DNA of 39,358 nucleotides, taken from positions 1-39,358 of the forward strand of contig CAJTWE010000025.1 of the NCBI GenBank assembly GCA_910579955.1, given 5' to 3'. Origin of the DNA: an uncultured Ruminococcus sp. (GTDB lineage Bacteria; Bacillota; Clostridia; Oscillospirales; Ruminococcaceae). Every line of letters begins with the position of its first letter. Positions within the stretch are counted from its first letter, which is position 1. The notes under the pieces are model-generated. The model had not been told where the DNA came from. It saw nothing but the letters and a program-made list of their open reading frames with translations, and did not search any database. Made by a program: the position numbers and the translations under genes. This document shows positions 1-7,811 of this stretch, in pieces.

Positions 1-37
1 CATTTTTCTTCGCTTTAGGATCTCTGCTTTTGCTTTT

Positions 38-2392
38 TTAGTGGCAAAGTCGGGTCATACGCATTTTCGCTCTTGCGCTGTCACGTTTTTGCCAATCAAT
101 TGTGCGATTTTTACGGAGCTTGTCGGCAAGTTCCTTTGTAATAGCGATTAACTCTGCATTCTCGTAGAAATCCTTGATAGCCGCCGGTTTTGTAAGGGCA
201 TCGTAGAAAGCAAGCTCATCGGCGGTCAAACCAAGTTCTTCGCCTGCTTCCTTGGCTTCACGGATTTGCTTTGCAAGGTTAAGCATCTCCTGTATCACTT
301 CCTCATTGGTAAGCATACCGTTGAGATAGCGGTTCATAGCACTTTGCATGATTTCGCTGAATTTTTCCGATTTTACCAGATTTGTACGCTTGTAGATATG
401 CACCTGTTCAGCAATCAGGCGTTTCAATAGCTCAACAGCAAGATTCTTTTCTTTCATCTTTGAAATTTCTTCCAGAAATTTGGGGTCAAACAGCGAGAAG
501 TCCTGTTCCTTATCTGAGAACAGATTGATAACGCCATCGCTCTTGATGCTCTGCTTCAACAGCTCATTGATCTTCGCATTGATTTCAGGGAGTGAAAGCT
601 TCTTGCCGCCGCCCTGATTGAGAATACGCATCAGCAATACACGTACAGCTTCAAAAAAGGCTGCTTCTTCACGTTCCGATTCTTCCGCAATAGAAGAACA
701 GAGGGAAAGTGCCTGCTTCAACAGCAAGACTTCTTTTGTATAGCTTTCTCGGTCCTTTTCACGGTTTCTGTCCATTAAGAAGTTGACAGCACCAGTAATC
801 GTTCTGCCTGCGGTCAGTTCATTACCACCGAAAAATGCGGAATAGTCATATTTATGTAGAAGTTCACGGCATATATCCAGTTTTTCTTGAAATTTCGGAT
901 ATGCAACTTTTGCAATATCAGTATTGCCATAGTTCTTCTTGTCACGGACAGTGTAATCATTCATTGCCTGCTTAAGCGCAGATGCAATACCGACATAATC
1001 AACTACAAGACCGCCCTCTTTGTCATGGAACACTCTGTTTACACGAGCAATCGCCTGCATTAGATTATAGCCCATCATCGGCTTATAGACATACATTGTC
1101 GCAAGGGATGGCACATCAAATCCGGTCAGCCACATATCAACAACAATCGCAATTTTCAGCGGACTATCATTGTCTTTGAATTTCTTTGCAAGCTCTTCTT
1201 TGTGCCGTTTATTGCCAATAATGCTATGCCATTCTTCGGGATCTTTATTTGAAGTTGTCATGACTACAGCGATCTTTTCTTCCCAGTTTGGGCGGATTTT
1301 AAGAATACGCTTGTATATCTTCATAGCAATTGCACGTGAGTAGGCAACGATCATCGCTTTTCCGGTCAGAAAGTTTTCACGGTAATTCTCATAGTGATCG
1401 AGAATATCGTCAACAAGGGATTGTATCGTGTCATCATGACCGAGGATAGCTTCCATTTGTCCCAGCTCACGCTTGCTTTTTTCAATCACGTCAGCATCGG
1501 CGTTCATAGCCATGATATCATATTCCGTGTCTATCAGTTTCAAAGTGCTTTCATCAAGCTTTAGCTTCATGACACGGCTTTCATAGTAAACAGGGCGAGT
1601 TGCACCGTCTTCGACAGCCTGTGTCATATCGTAAATATCAATATAGTCACCGAATACCTCACGGGTATTTCTATCCTCTTTAGAAATCGGCGTACCTGTA
1701 AAGCCGATATAAGTCGCATTTGGCAGTGTATCACGGATAATGCGAGCCGTGCCGATAACCTTTTTCGCAACAAGTTCGCCATTCTCGTTCTTTGTCATTT
1801 TGATTTTTTCAGTCAGACCGTACTGCCCTCTGTGAGCTTCATCAGCCATAACGATAATATTTCTACGCTCAGACAGTGGCTCGCCAGATTCCTCAAACTT
1901 CTGCATCGTGGTGAAAATAATGCCATTTGCCTTGCGACCGTCAAGGAGCGTTTTCAGATGTTCACGGCTTTCAGCGTGGACAGGTTCTTGACGCAAAAAA
2001 TTCTTGCATTTGGCAAACTGCGAATAGAGCTGATCATCAAGGTCATTTCTATCTGTGATAACAACACTGGTCGGGCTTTCAAGTGCAGATTGCAGTAAAT
2101 GGGCATAAAATACCATAGACAGTGACTTTCCCGACCCCTGTGTATGCCAGAACACGCCGCCCTTACCGTCCGTGACGGTTGCTCTTTTTGTAGACTCCAC
2201 GGCTTTGCGTACGGCGAAATACTGATGATATCCTGCTAAAATCTTGTAGCTTGTTAATCCCTCGTTGGAAAATAGAATAAAGTTTTTCAGAATGTCCAGC
2301 AGGCGTTCTTTTTGAAAAAGGCCCTCGAAGAAGGTGTCAAACTGTGCATACTGCGTATTCTCATAGCTGCCGTCTTTCGTTTTCCATTCCAT
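38..2392 (-). pseudogene. hsdR: Type I restriction enzyme R subunit, motor (C-terminal) fragment
   Basis: This is the ATP-dependent translocase part of HsdR, the subunit that moves DNA past the HsdM/HsdS complex before cleavage. The 784-codon frame has a Walker A motif HTQGSGKS near residue 83 and a DEAH box (MADEAHRGQYG) near residue 184, as in superfamily 2 helicases, then the helical C-terminal region. It continues in frame from the upstream endonuclease fragment; only a TAA and 14 sense codons separate them, so the two pieces form one gene of about 986 codons, normal for HsdR. The Met at 2392 has no Shine-Dalgarno sequence, so separate translation is doubtful. The end is also odd: after the family-typical RAKMRM the protein stops at TRLCH instead of continuing with the usual basic tail of about 20-35 residues. 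Confidence 0.9.
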
Positions 2393-2434
2393 GTAGCGGT
2401 CTTCGCCGGAAGTGATCGTGCCTGCACGGTTCTC

Positions 2435-2998
2435 TTAAAGGTCACTCATAACGCAAATCGCATTATAAATGAACATGGACGGAATGGAGTGCATATAGTT
2501 CCGTATCTGCGTATAGGCTTCGGAGGCATCGGTTTCCTCACGAGATGGAGATTTCAGCTCCATAAGCACTACCGGCAGTCCGTTAATAAACAGCAGAATA
2601 TCTGGGCGTTTTTCGTCATTCTCAATGAACGTCCACTGATTCGCCACGATAAAGGAGTTGTTGTCCGTGTTTATATAATCCACAAGGTAGCATATCGCAG
2701 AACGCTCTTCTCCCTTTTCAGTATAGCGGACTTCAATGCCGTTTTGCAGATAGTCCATAAATACGGCATTTTTCTGCACGAGTTCGCCGTTTTCAAAATT
2801 TTGCAGCTTATATAGTGCATAGGCTACCGCATCGTCGGGAAGTGTGGGGTTGAGTCGATAGAGGGCTTCTGTTAGCTCGTCCATATACAATGGAGATTTG
2901 TAGTCACGGGTTGTGTCTGGTCCGTATGCGTGGGTGTAGCCCATTTCCTCGAAAAGTTGTATTATTGCGTTTTCGTAGCTTGCTTCGGTATATGGCAT
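2435..2998 (-). pseudogene. hsdR: Type I restriction enzyme R subunit, endonuclease (N-terminal) fragment
   Basis: This is the N-terminal nuclease domain of HsdR. The PD-(D/E)xK active site is visible as RPD (Asp133) and ELK (Glu147, Lys149), followed by a QxxxY motif near residue 164. The start is supported by AGGAG about 9 bases upstream. The frame ends in TAA at 2435-2437, within the conserved stretch that reads MSDL-stop-ENRAGTITSGEDRYMEWK; reading past the stop gives a normal HsdR. One substitution (AAA or GAA to TAA) would explain the break. The gene follows hsdS by 38 bases. A free nuclease domain without the motor is not expected to restrict DNA. A sequencing error is the main alternative. 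Confidence 0.9.
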
Positions 2999-3036
2999 TT
3001 TTTATCATCTCCTAACATAAATGAAAATTTAGCATT

Positions 3037-4158
3037 TTAAAGGTCGATATTAGATACATTTATTTCTCCTGACATCAACTTTGGTAACAAGGCATCACGA
3101 AGCTGAGATAATTTTTCGTTTTCATTTTCATTGGCTTGAATAATTTCTGTAATCGTTTTGAATAATGGAATAAATAATTCAAATTTTCTTTCGTTGAACT
3201 CAAACTCGAATTTTGCAAGGTCATTCATAACAATATATGGAATGGCGGAACCTCTTGTACCTCCCATTATCTTTTTACTTAGTTCCAACTTAACAAACCA
3301 GTATAATGGGTAAATGTAATCGGGGTTGACATTATCTTTAAGAGTACAAGCATAGGTTCGTTGATACAAATCAAATTTTCCGCTATAAAAACGAGTTCTG
3401 CCTGTGTAAGCTCCGTTCCCTGAGACAATTATGGCATTTCCATCGTAGATAAAACTATCTATTTGTAAAGGCTCAGGTGAACATGTAAAAAATTTGAAAC
3501 TGCCGTTTGTAGTTGAAGCGTTTGAGTTTTTCTTTCCTGTAAAGATATTGAAAAATACATCCAAAGTTCTGATAGTTTGCTTTTCAGAACTATTTGAAGT
3601 AAATTTTTTATACAACGCTTCAGCCTGCTGCTCTAAATTTTCATTTATCGCAGTGTTGAGGGCGATTTTGTCATCAATAGATTTAAGAAATGATCCGATT
3701 TGTTGTTGAATTTTCAAAATAGGTAATGAAATTTCAAGATTTTGTAATACGTTTGTTTGAACACGCTGCCTACCTGACGAGCCAACCATAGATTTTATCG
3801 CAGGCTCACGGACAATTGGACTACATATAAGATAATACATAAAATTTTCATCGGTAACTCCTTCAATAGCTCTGAAAACTATGTATTCCGTCGAACCAAA
3901 GCCAACTTCATTATCATCTAAGATACTAATTTTTGCAGTTTTGCCATTTTCGAGGCAAGGTGTTATTCTTGCCATTATCGTATCACCATTTCTGAACTTA
4001 GTTCCACCCTTATATTCCAAAATTTCATAAGATGAAATATCTCTTGTAAATGGCTTTAAAACAGACATATCTATTTTTTTAGATAATTCGCCTTTCTTGA
4101 TTGTTTCACGAGGATTAAACAATATAACGTCTCCAAGCCTAACTGTTTCAAACCTCAT
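3037..4158 (-). CDS. hsdS: Type I restriction-modification specificity subunit HsdS
   Basis: HsdS provides DNA sequence recognition for the HsdM2S methyltransferase and the full restriction complex. The 373-residue protein has the normal two-repeat layout: a first target recognition domain (about 1-165), a conserved helical spacer (QQQIGSFLKSIDDKIALN..., ending QAEALYKKF), a second recognition domain, and a second conserved helix ending SQLRDALLPKLMSGEINV. I chose the ATG at 4158 because GAGGGGG lies just upstream and the protein then starts MRFETVRLGDV, the usual HsdS opening. An in-frame Met at 4272 would add 38 unconvincing residues encoded inside hepT. The start overlaps the hepT stop by 11 bases, so translation is probably coupled. 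No second hsdS cassette is in the window. Confidence 0.93.
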   Translation of the reverse strand: MRFETVRLGDVILFNPRETIKKGELSKKIDMSVLKPFTRDISSYEILEYKGGTKFRNGDTIMARITPCLENGKTAKISILDDNEVGFGSTEYIVFRAIEGVTDENFMYYLICSPIVREPAIKSMVGSSGRQRVQTNVLQNLEISLPILKIQQQIGSFLKSIDDKIALNTAINENLEQQAEALYKKFTSNSSEKQTIRTLDVFFNIFTGKKNSNASTTNGSFKFFTCSPEPLQIDSFIYDGNAIIVSGNGAYTGRTRFYSGKFDLYQRTYACTLKDNVNPDYIYPLYWFVKLELSKKIMGGTRGSAIPYIVMNDLAKFEFEFNERKFELFIPLFKTITEIIQANENENEKLSQLRDALLPKLMSGEINVSNIDL

Positions 4159-4564
4159 CCCAATCCCCCTCAGCCGCATTGACCTTTTCATGAAGCAAGT
4201 TCTCCAATACAATAAAAGCAGGTATGAAGCTGTCACGAATAAGAAGAAGCATTTCGCCGATCTCGTCTTCATTATAAATATGCACGGAAGTATTGCGTTT
4301 TTTCAGCATAGTCAGCCAGACAGCGGCATCTTCCACAAAACCGAGCTTATAGCCAAGCTGCAATATCTCTCTGGGCGAGCCTGTTTCTGCGCCCTCTGCA
4401 CCATGCACCCTTAACACCACCTGTAATGCTTTCCATGCAAGTTCAAATGTCAGATTGAATTGTCCGATCACACCTGTTCTGTAAATATCGTTTTCGTTTG
4501 CAAGCTCAAAATCTGCACTTTTCAATATATTCAGGCAATTTGAGAAATTATCAAGTTTTTTCAT
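4148..4564 (-). CDS. hepT: HepT-like HEPN RNase toxin
   Basis: This 138-residue all-helical protein belongs to the HEPN family paired with minimal nucleotidyltransferases (HI0074/HepT type). It carries the RX4HXY toxin motif: Arg90-Asn-x3-His95-x-Tyr97 (RNTSVHIY). In characterised HepT proteins Arg and His form the RNase site, and the Tyr is the residue that the MntA partner AMPylates to silence the toxin. Its start overlaps the mntA stop by 14 bases and its end overlaps the hsdS start by 11 bases, so it is made as part of the restriction-modification operon. The motif and pairing are seen directly; toxicity and AMPylation are inferred from the family. Older annotation would call it a nucleotidyltransferase substrate-binding protein. 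Confidence 0.88.
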   Translation of the reverse strand: MKKLDNFSNCLNILKSADFELANENDIYRTGVIGQFNLTFELAWKALQVVLRVHGAEGAETGSPREILQLGYKLGFVEDAAVWLTMLKKRNTSVHIYNEDEIGEMLLLIRDSFIPAFIVLENLLHEKVNAAEGDWDEV

Positions 4565-4841
4565 ATATTGTTACTCCGTCCCTTTCGATCTCTTCTTTCA
4601 GCGCATCAGAAGTTTTATTATCAAACTCCACTATATCAAACATCAGAAGAGAGTGAACATTTTCCTTTATATCCCAATAAAAGTCATCGAAATTACCACC
4701 GCAGACAGCAATGTCAATATCGCTTCTCTCCGTATGCGTACCTCTTGCACGAGATCCAAAAAGTATGATTTTTTCAATATTATTTTTATTGGCAAATGAT
4801 GTTATATCCCTTAATACCCTGTCGGGAATATTATATCTCAT
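4551..4841 (-). CDS. mntA: MntA-like nucleotidyltransferase antitoxin
   Basis: This is a 96-residue minimal nucleotidyltransferase. It has the exact GSX10DXD signature: Gly29-Ser30, ten residues, Asp41-x-Asp43 (GSRARGTHTERSDIDIA). A later acidic segment, MFDIVEFD, could supply the third catalytic Asp. In studied MntA/HepT pairs this enzyme transfers AMP to the toxin Tyr. I chose the ATG at 4841, preceded by GGGGGC; a Met at 4880 lies inside hsdM and has no better site. The start overlaps the hsdM stop by 11 bases and the end overlaps hepT by 14 bases. The gene name here means minimal nucleotidyltransferase, not manganese transport. Confidence 0.88.
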   Translation of the reverse strand: MRYNIPDRVLRDITSFANKNNIEKIILFGSRARGTHTERSDIDIAVCGGNFDDFYWDIKENVHSLLMFDIVEFDNKTSDALKEEIERDGVTIYEKT

Positions 4842-6336
4842 ACCCGATTGCCCCCAACTTCTCACGAATCTCATTTTCAAGCTCGTGGGATTTCTTAAAC
4901 ATCTCAGAAAGCTCCGAAGTCAGACGTTTCATTTTTTCGTCGAACGGTTCTCCGTCATCTTCCTGTTCCTCAATGCCGACATATCGTCCCGGAGTTAAAA
5001 TATAGTCCTGCTTTGCGATTTCTTCAATCGTTGCAACCGCAGAGAAGCCCTTGACTTCTTCTAACGTGCCGTCCTGAAATGCTCTGAACGTACTGCTAAG
5101 TTTTTGAATGTCCTCGTCCGTGAAGTCACGATGCTTGCGGTCAACCATATAGCCCATTTTTCGAGCATCAATAAAGAGCGTCTTGCCTTTCTGCTTTTTG
5201 TTTTTGCTGATAAACCACAGCGTTACAAGAATCGTAACAGAATAAAAAAGCTGCGTTGGCATTGCCACGATACCTTCAACCAAATCAGCTTCAATAATAT
5301 TCTTGCGAATCTCGCCCTCACCGCTGGACTGTGTAGACAATGCACCATTCGCAAGTACAAGACCAATTTTTCCGTTCGGTGCAAGGTGATGTATCATATG
5401 CTGAATCCATGCATAGTTAGCATTACCTGCAGGCGGTATGCCATACTTCCAACGAATATCGTCCTTTAACTTGTCTTGTCCCCAATTCGAGAGATTGAAC
5501 GGCGGGTTTGCCATAATAAAATCCGCTTTCAGCGATTTATGTAAATCATTAAAGAAAGTATCAGCATGATATGCTCCGAAGTCGGCATCAATGCCACGGA
5601 TAGCCATATTCATTTTAGCCATTTTCCACGTATCAGCGTTGGATTCTTGTCCATAAACGGAGATATTGCCCCTGTTTCCGCTGTGTACCTGAATAAATTT
5701 CGCACTCTGTACGAACATACCGCCCGAACCGCAGCATGGATCATATACACGGCAGTTTTCAAACGGATTGAGAATGGCAACAATCGTTTTAACAATACTT
5801 GAAGGAGTATAGAACTCACCGCCCTTGACTCCCTCATAAGCGGCAAACTGAGCGATACAATATTCGTATGTACGACCGAGCAAATCCTTGCTGTCTGTCG
5901 TGTCTGTCATATCCATATTGGTGAATAGATCAACCACATCGTCAAGAACACGTTTGTCAAGATATGGGCTTGCGTAATTTTTAGGCAATACATTTTTCAA
6001 AGTTTTGTTTTCATCCTCAATAGCCCTCATTGCATCGTCAATAACAGAGCCGATTTCAGGAGTATGCGCCGCAGCGGACACCACCGACCAACGAGCTTTT
6101 TCAGGTACAAAGAAGATATTATCCATAAGATAAGCATCAGGTTCATTCTCAAAGCCGTCACCATCAGCAACAAGCTCGTTATAACGCTTCTCAAAAGCAC
6201 TTGATATATAGCGCAGGAAGATAAGTCCTACGATAACTTTTCTGTATTCAGCAGCTGGAATATGCCCCCATAACACACAGGCAGCGTCCCAAATCTGCTT
6301 TTCAAATCCAATATTGGCATTGTTTTTTTCAGCCAT
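4831..6336 (-). CDS. hsdM: Type I restriction-modification DNA methyltransferase subunit HsdM
   Basis: HsdM is the N6-adenine methyltransferase of the type I complex. The 501-residue protein has the N-terminal helical HsdM domain (about 10-150), the SAM-binding motif DPCCGSGG at 199-206 and the catalytic NPPF at 277-280. The C-terminal region ends in a helical segment likely to contact HsdS. I prefer the ATG at 6336 (MAEKNN), about 10 bases after GAGG; a GTG at 6345 is possible. It is the first gene of the operon and has its own promoter at 6388-6416. All key motifs are intact, so methylation should survive the break in hsdR if HsdS is functional. Confidence 0.95.
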   Translation of the reverse strand: MAEKNNANIGFEKQIWDAACVLWGHIPAAEYRKVIVGLIFLRYISSAFEKRYNELVADGDGFENEPDAYLMDNIFFVPEKARWSVVSAAAHTPEIGSVIDDAMRAIEDENKTLKNVLPKNYASPYLDKRVLDDVVDLFTNMDMTDTTDSKDLLGRTYEYCIAQFAAYEGVKGGEFYTPSSIVKTIVAILNPFENCRVYDPCCGSGGMFVQSAKFIQVHSGNRGNISVYGQESNADTWKMAKMNMAIRGIDADFGAYHADTFFNDLHKSLKADFIMANPPFNLSNWGQDKLKDDIRWKYGIPPAGNANYAWIQHMIHHLAPNGKIGLVLANGALSTQSSGEGEIRKNIIEADLVEGIVAMPTQLFYSVTILVTLWFISKNKKQKGKTLFIDARKMGYMVDRKHRDFTDEDIQKLSSTFRAFQDGTLEEVKGFSAVATIEEIAKQDYILTPGRYVGIEEQEDDGEPFDEKMKRLTSELSEMFKKSHELENEIREKLGAIGYEI

Positions 6337-6387
6337 AGTATTCACACCTCATTAAATCTACACCTACTGCGAGTAATTATCATTATA

Positions 6388-6416
6388 ATTGTACCACATT
6401 TTGTACAATTGGTCAA
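6388..6416 (-). promoter_or_regulatory. hsd operon promoter with embedded inverted repeat
   Basis: Read on the minus strand there is TTGACC (6411-6416), a 17-base spacer and TACAAT (6388-6393), a good sigma-A promoter upstream of hsdM. The spacer and -10 box contain a perfect 7-bp inverted repeat, ATTGTAC (6388-6394) and GTACAAT (6403-6409), separated by 8 bases. The position would let a bound dimer block RNA polymerase, so it is a candidate operator. The regulator is unknown; no DNA-binding gene is present in the hsd operon. Confidence 0.7.
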
Positions 6417-6474
6417 TCAGAAAGAAATCATGAAAAATTATAAAACCTCAGTTATGTAACTGCAATTACTAGAT

Positions 6475-7203
6475 CTAGTCATGCCTTTGTTCAGTATTGC
6501 TGTACATTTCGCAGAAACGTCCGGCAAATGCAGGAGGTTCACCGTGAACATTGAGGTGGGAGGTATCTCCAAAAGCAGTAACTCGAAAGTACGCTATTCC
6601 CTCTCGTCGTTCCTCCGTGCAGATTGTTGTTACAGATGTTGGAGCAGCTATAAAGCCGTGCCAAAGCAGCATAGGTGATATGCCAAGAAGATGACCGAGC
6701 ATTATACATTCAACTCCAAAGTGACAGAAAAGTGCAATAGTATCTTCATTTGGACGGAGTGCATTGTAATAGTTTCCATTACGCTCGTAGCCGTGCTTTG
6801 CAAGCAGAGCATCTAAGCCGTCCTGCACATAGGAAATGCCACTTCTTATATCTGCTTCCGCCATAACAGGGACATCAATCCATTTTTCCTTGTCATAATA
6901 TTCGGGAACAGTGGTCCAATCCTGCGGCAACATATCCCATGCAATGCGTCGCTGACCGTCAGGTCCGATGATAAGTTGCCTGTCAAATTCGTGCAGCCAA
7001 TCAAGGGTTTCTGCTGTGCGTCCGCATTTTTTCAGCGTATATTCAGCAGTTGCTTTTGCTCTGCCAAGTGGAGATACATAATATGCGGCAATGTTCATTG
7101 GAGCAATTCTTTCGGAAAGCATCTCCGCTTCACGATGCCCTTTTTCGGTAAGTGAATCAATTGTATAGTCAGGATCGCCATGCCTGATAATAAGAAGTTT
7201 CAT
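6475..7203 (-). CDS. Histidine phosphatase family protein
   Basis: A 242-residue member of the phosphoglycerate mutase-like (histidine phosphatase) superfamily. It opens with MKLLIIRHGDPDY, where Arg7-His8-Gly9 is the phospho-acceptor motif, and has a second conserved His in FCHFGVE near residue 174. The substrate cannot be told from sequence; relatives act on small phosphoesters. No signal peptide is present, so it is cytoplasmic. The start has AAAGGG about 10 bases upstream. The GNAT gene ends 27 bases upstream on the same strand, so they may share a transcript. The 138 bases between its end and hsdM hold the hsd promoter. Confidence 0.88.
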   Translation of the reverse strand: MKLLIIRHGDPDYTIDSLTEKGHREAEMLSERIAPMNIAAYYVSPLGRAKATAEYTLKKCGRTAETLDWLHEFDRQLIIGPDGQRRIAWDMLPQDWTTVPEYYDKEKWIDVPVMAEADIRSGISYVQDGLDALLAKHGYERNGNYYNALRPNEDTIALFCHFGVECIMLGHLLGISPMLLWHGFIAAPTSVTTICTEERREGIAYFRVTAFGDTSHLNVHGEPPAFAGRFCEMYSNTEQRHD

Positions 7204-7230
7204 ATTATTTTTCCCTTTCTGTATTCTATA

Positions 7231-7650
7231 TTAAAACAAAACCATTCCCGAACCCAATCCTGCTTCTTCACGAGTAACAAAGCCAAATTGTTTATAAAAT
7301 TCATCCTTGTTTTTAGAAGCTCCTAAATATGTTCTAATATCGGGATTATTCTTTTTTAACTCATTAACCTTACTGATAAGATGTTTCATAATTTCTGTGC
7401 CAATATGTTTTCCTTGATATTCAGGCAAAACCATAACATCCTGAATATACAGAAACATTGCAGTATCGCCTATAAGCCTTCCAAAGCCAACAATTTTATC
7501 ATTGTCATATGCACAAACGGCAAAGATAGTATTTTCAAGTGCTTTTTCTACTATAATTTTATCATTGCATCCCCAGCCAACAGCATCTGAAATCTTATTG
7601 AATTCTTCAGCTGATGGAATTGATTTTACAAAATTTATCATTATTCTCAC
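7231..7650 (-). CDS. GNAT family N-acetyltransferase
   Basis: A 139-residue GNAT acetyltransferase that would transfer the acetyl group of acetyl-CoA to an unknown amine. Visible features are the central strand with VGFGRLIGD, the segment IQDVMVLPEYQGKHIGTEIM, which holds the acetyl-CoA-binding Q/RxxGxG/A type loop (QGKHIG), and the terminal FYKQFGFV motif near residue 120. The start is either the GTG at 7650, five bases after AAAGG, or the ATG three codons later (MINFVK). Bases 7651-7811 upstream are AT-rich; I see no convincing promoter there. Confidence 0.88.
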   Translation of the reverse strand: MRIMINFVKSIPSAEEFNKISDAVGWGCNDKIIVEKALENTIFAVCAYDNDKIVGFGRLIGDTAMFLYIQDVMVLPEYQGKHIGTEIMKHLISKVNELKKNNPDIRTYLGASKNKDEFYKQFGFVTREEAGLGSGMVLF

Positions 7651-7811
7651 AATTACCTTTCAAAAATCACGCATCCACATTCTATAGGATGATCAATTAT
7701 CTTAACTTTTTTGCCAATATATTTTAAAAGTAAAAACGCAATAGAAAAATCTCAACCAACCATCAGAATAGTAATTAATCCAATTAATTCTCAAGATTAA
7801 ACACAAAATTT

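Noticed and set aside
4158..4272. Longer HsdS with a hydrophobic N-terminus starting at 4272
   Set aside because: The extra 38 residues are encoded in another frame of hepT; the ATG at 4158 has an excellent ribosome site and gives the family-typical start.
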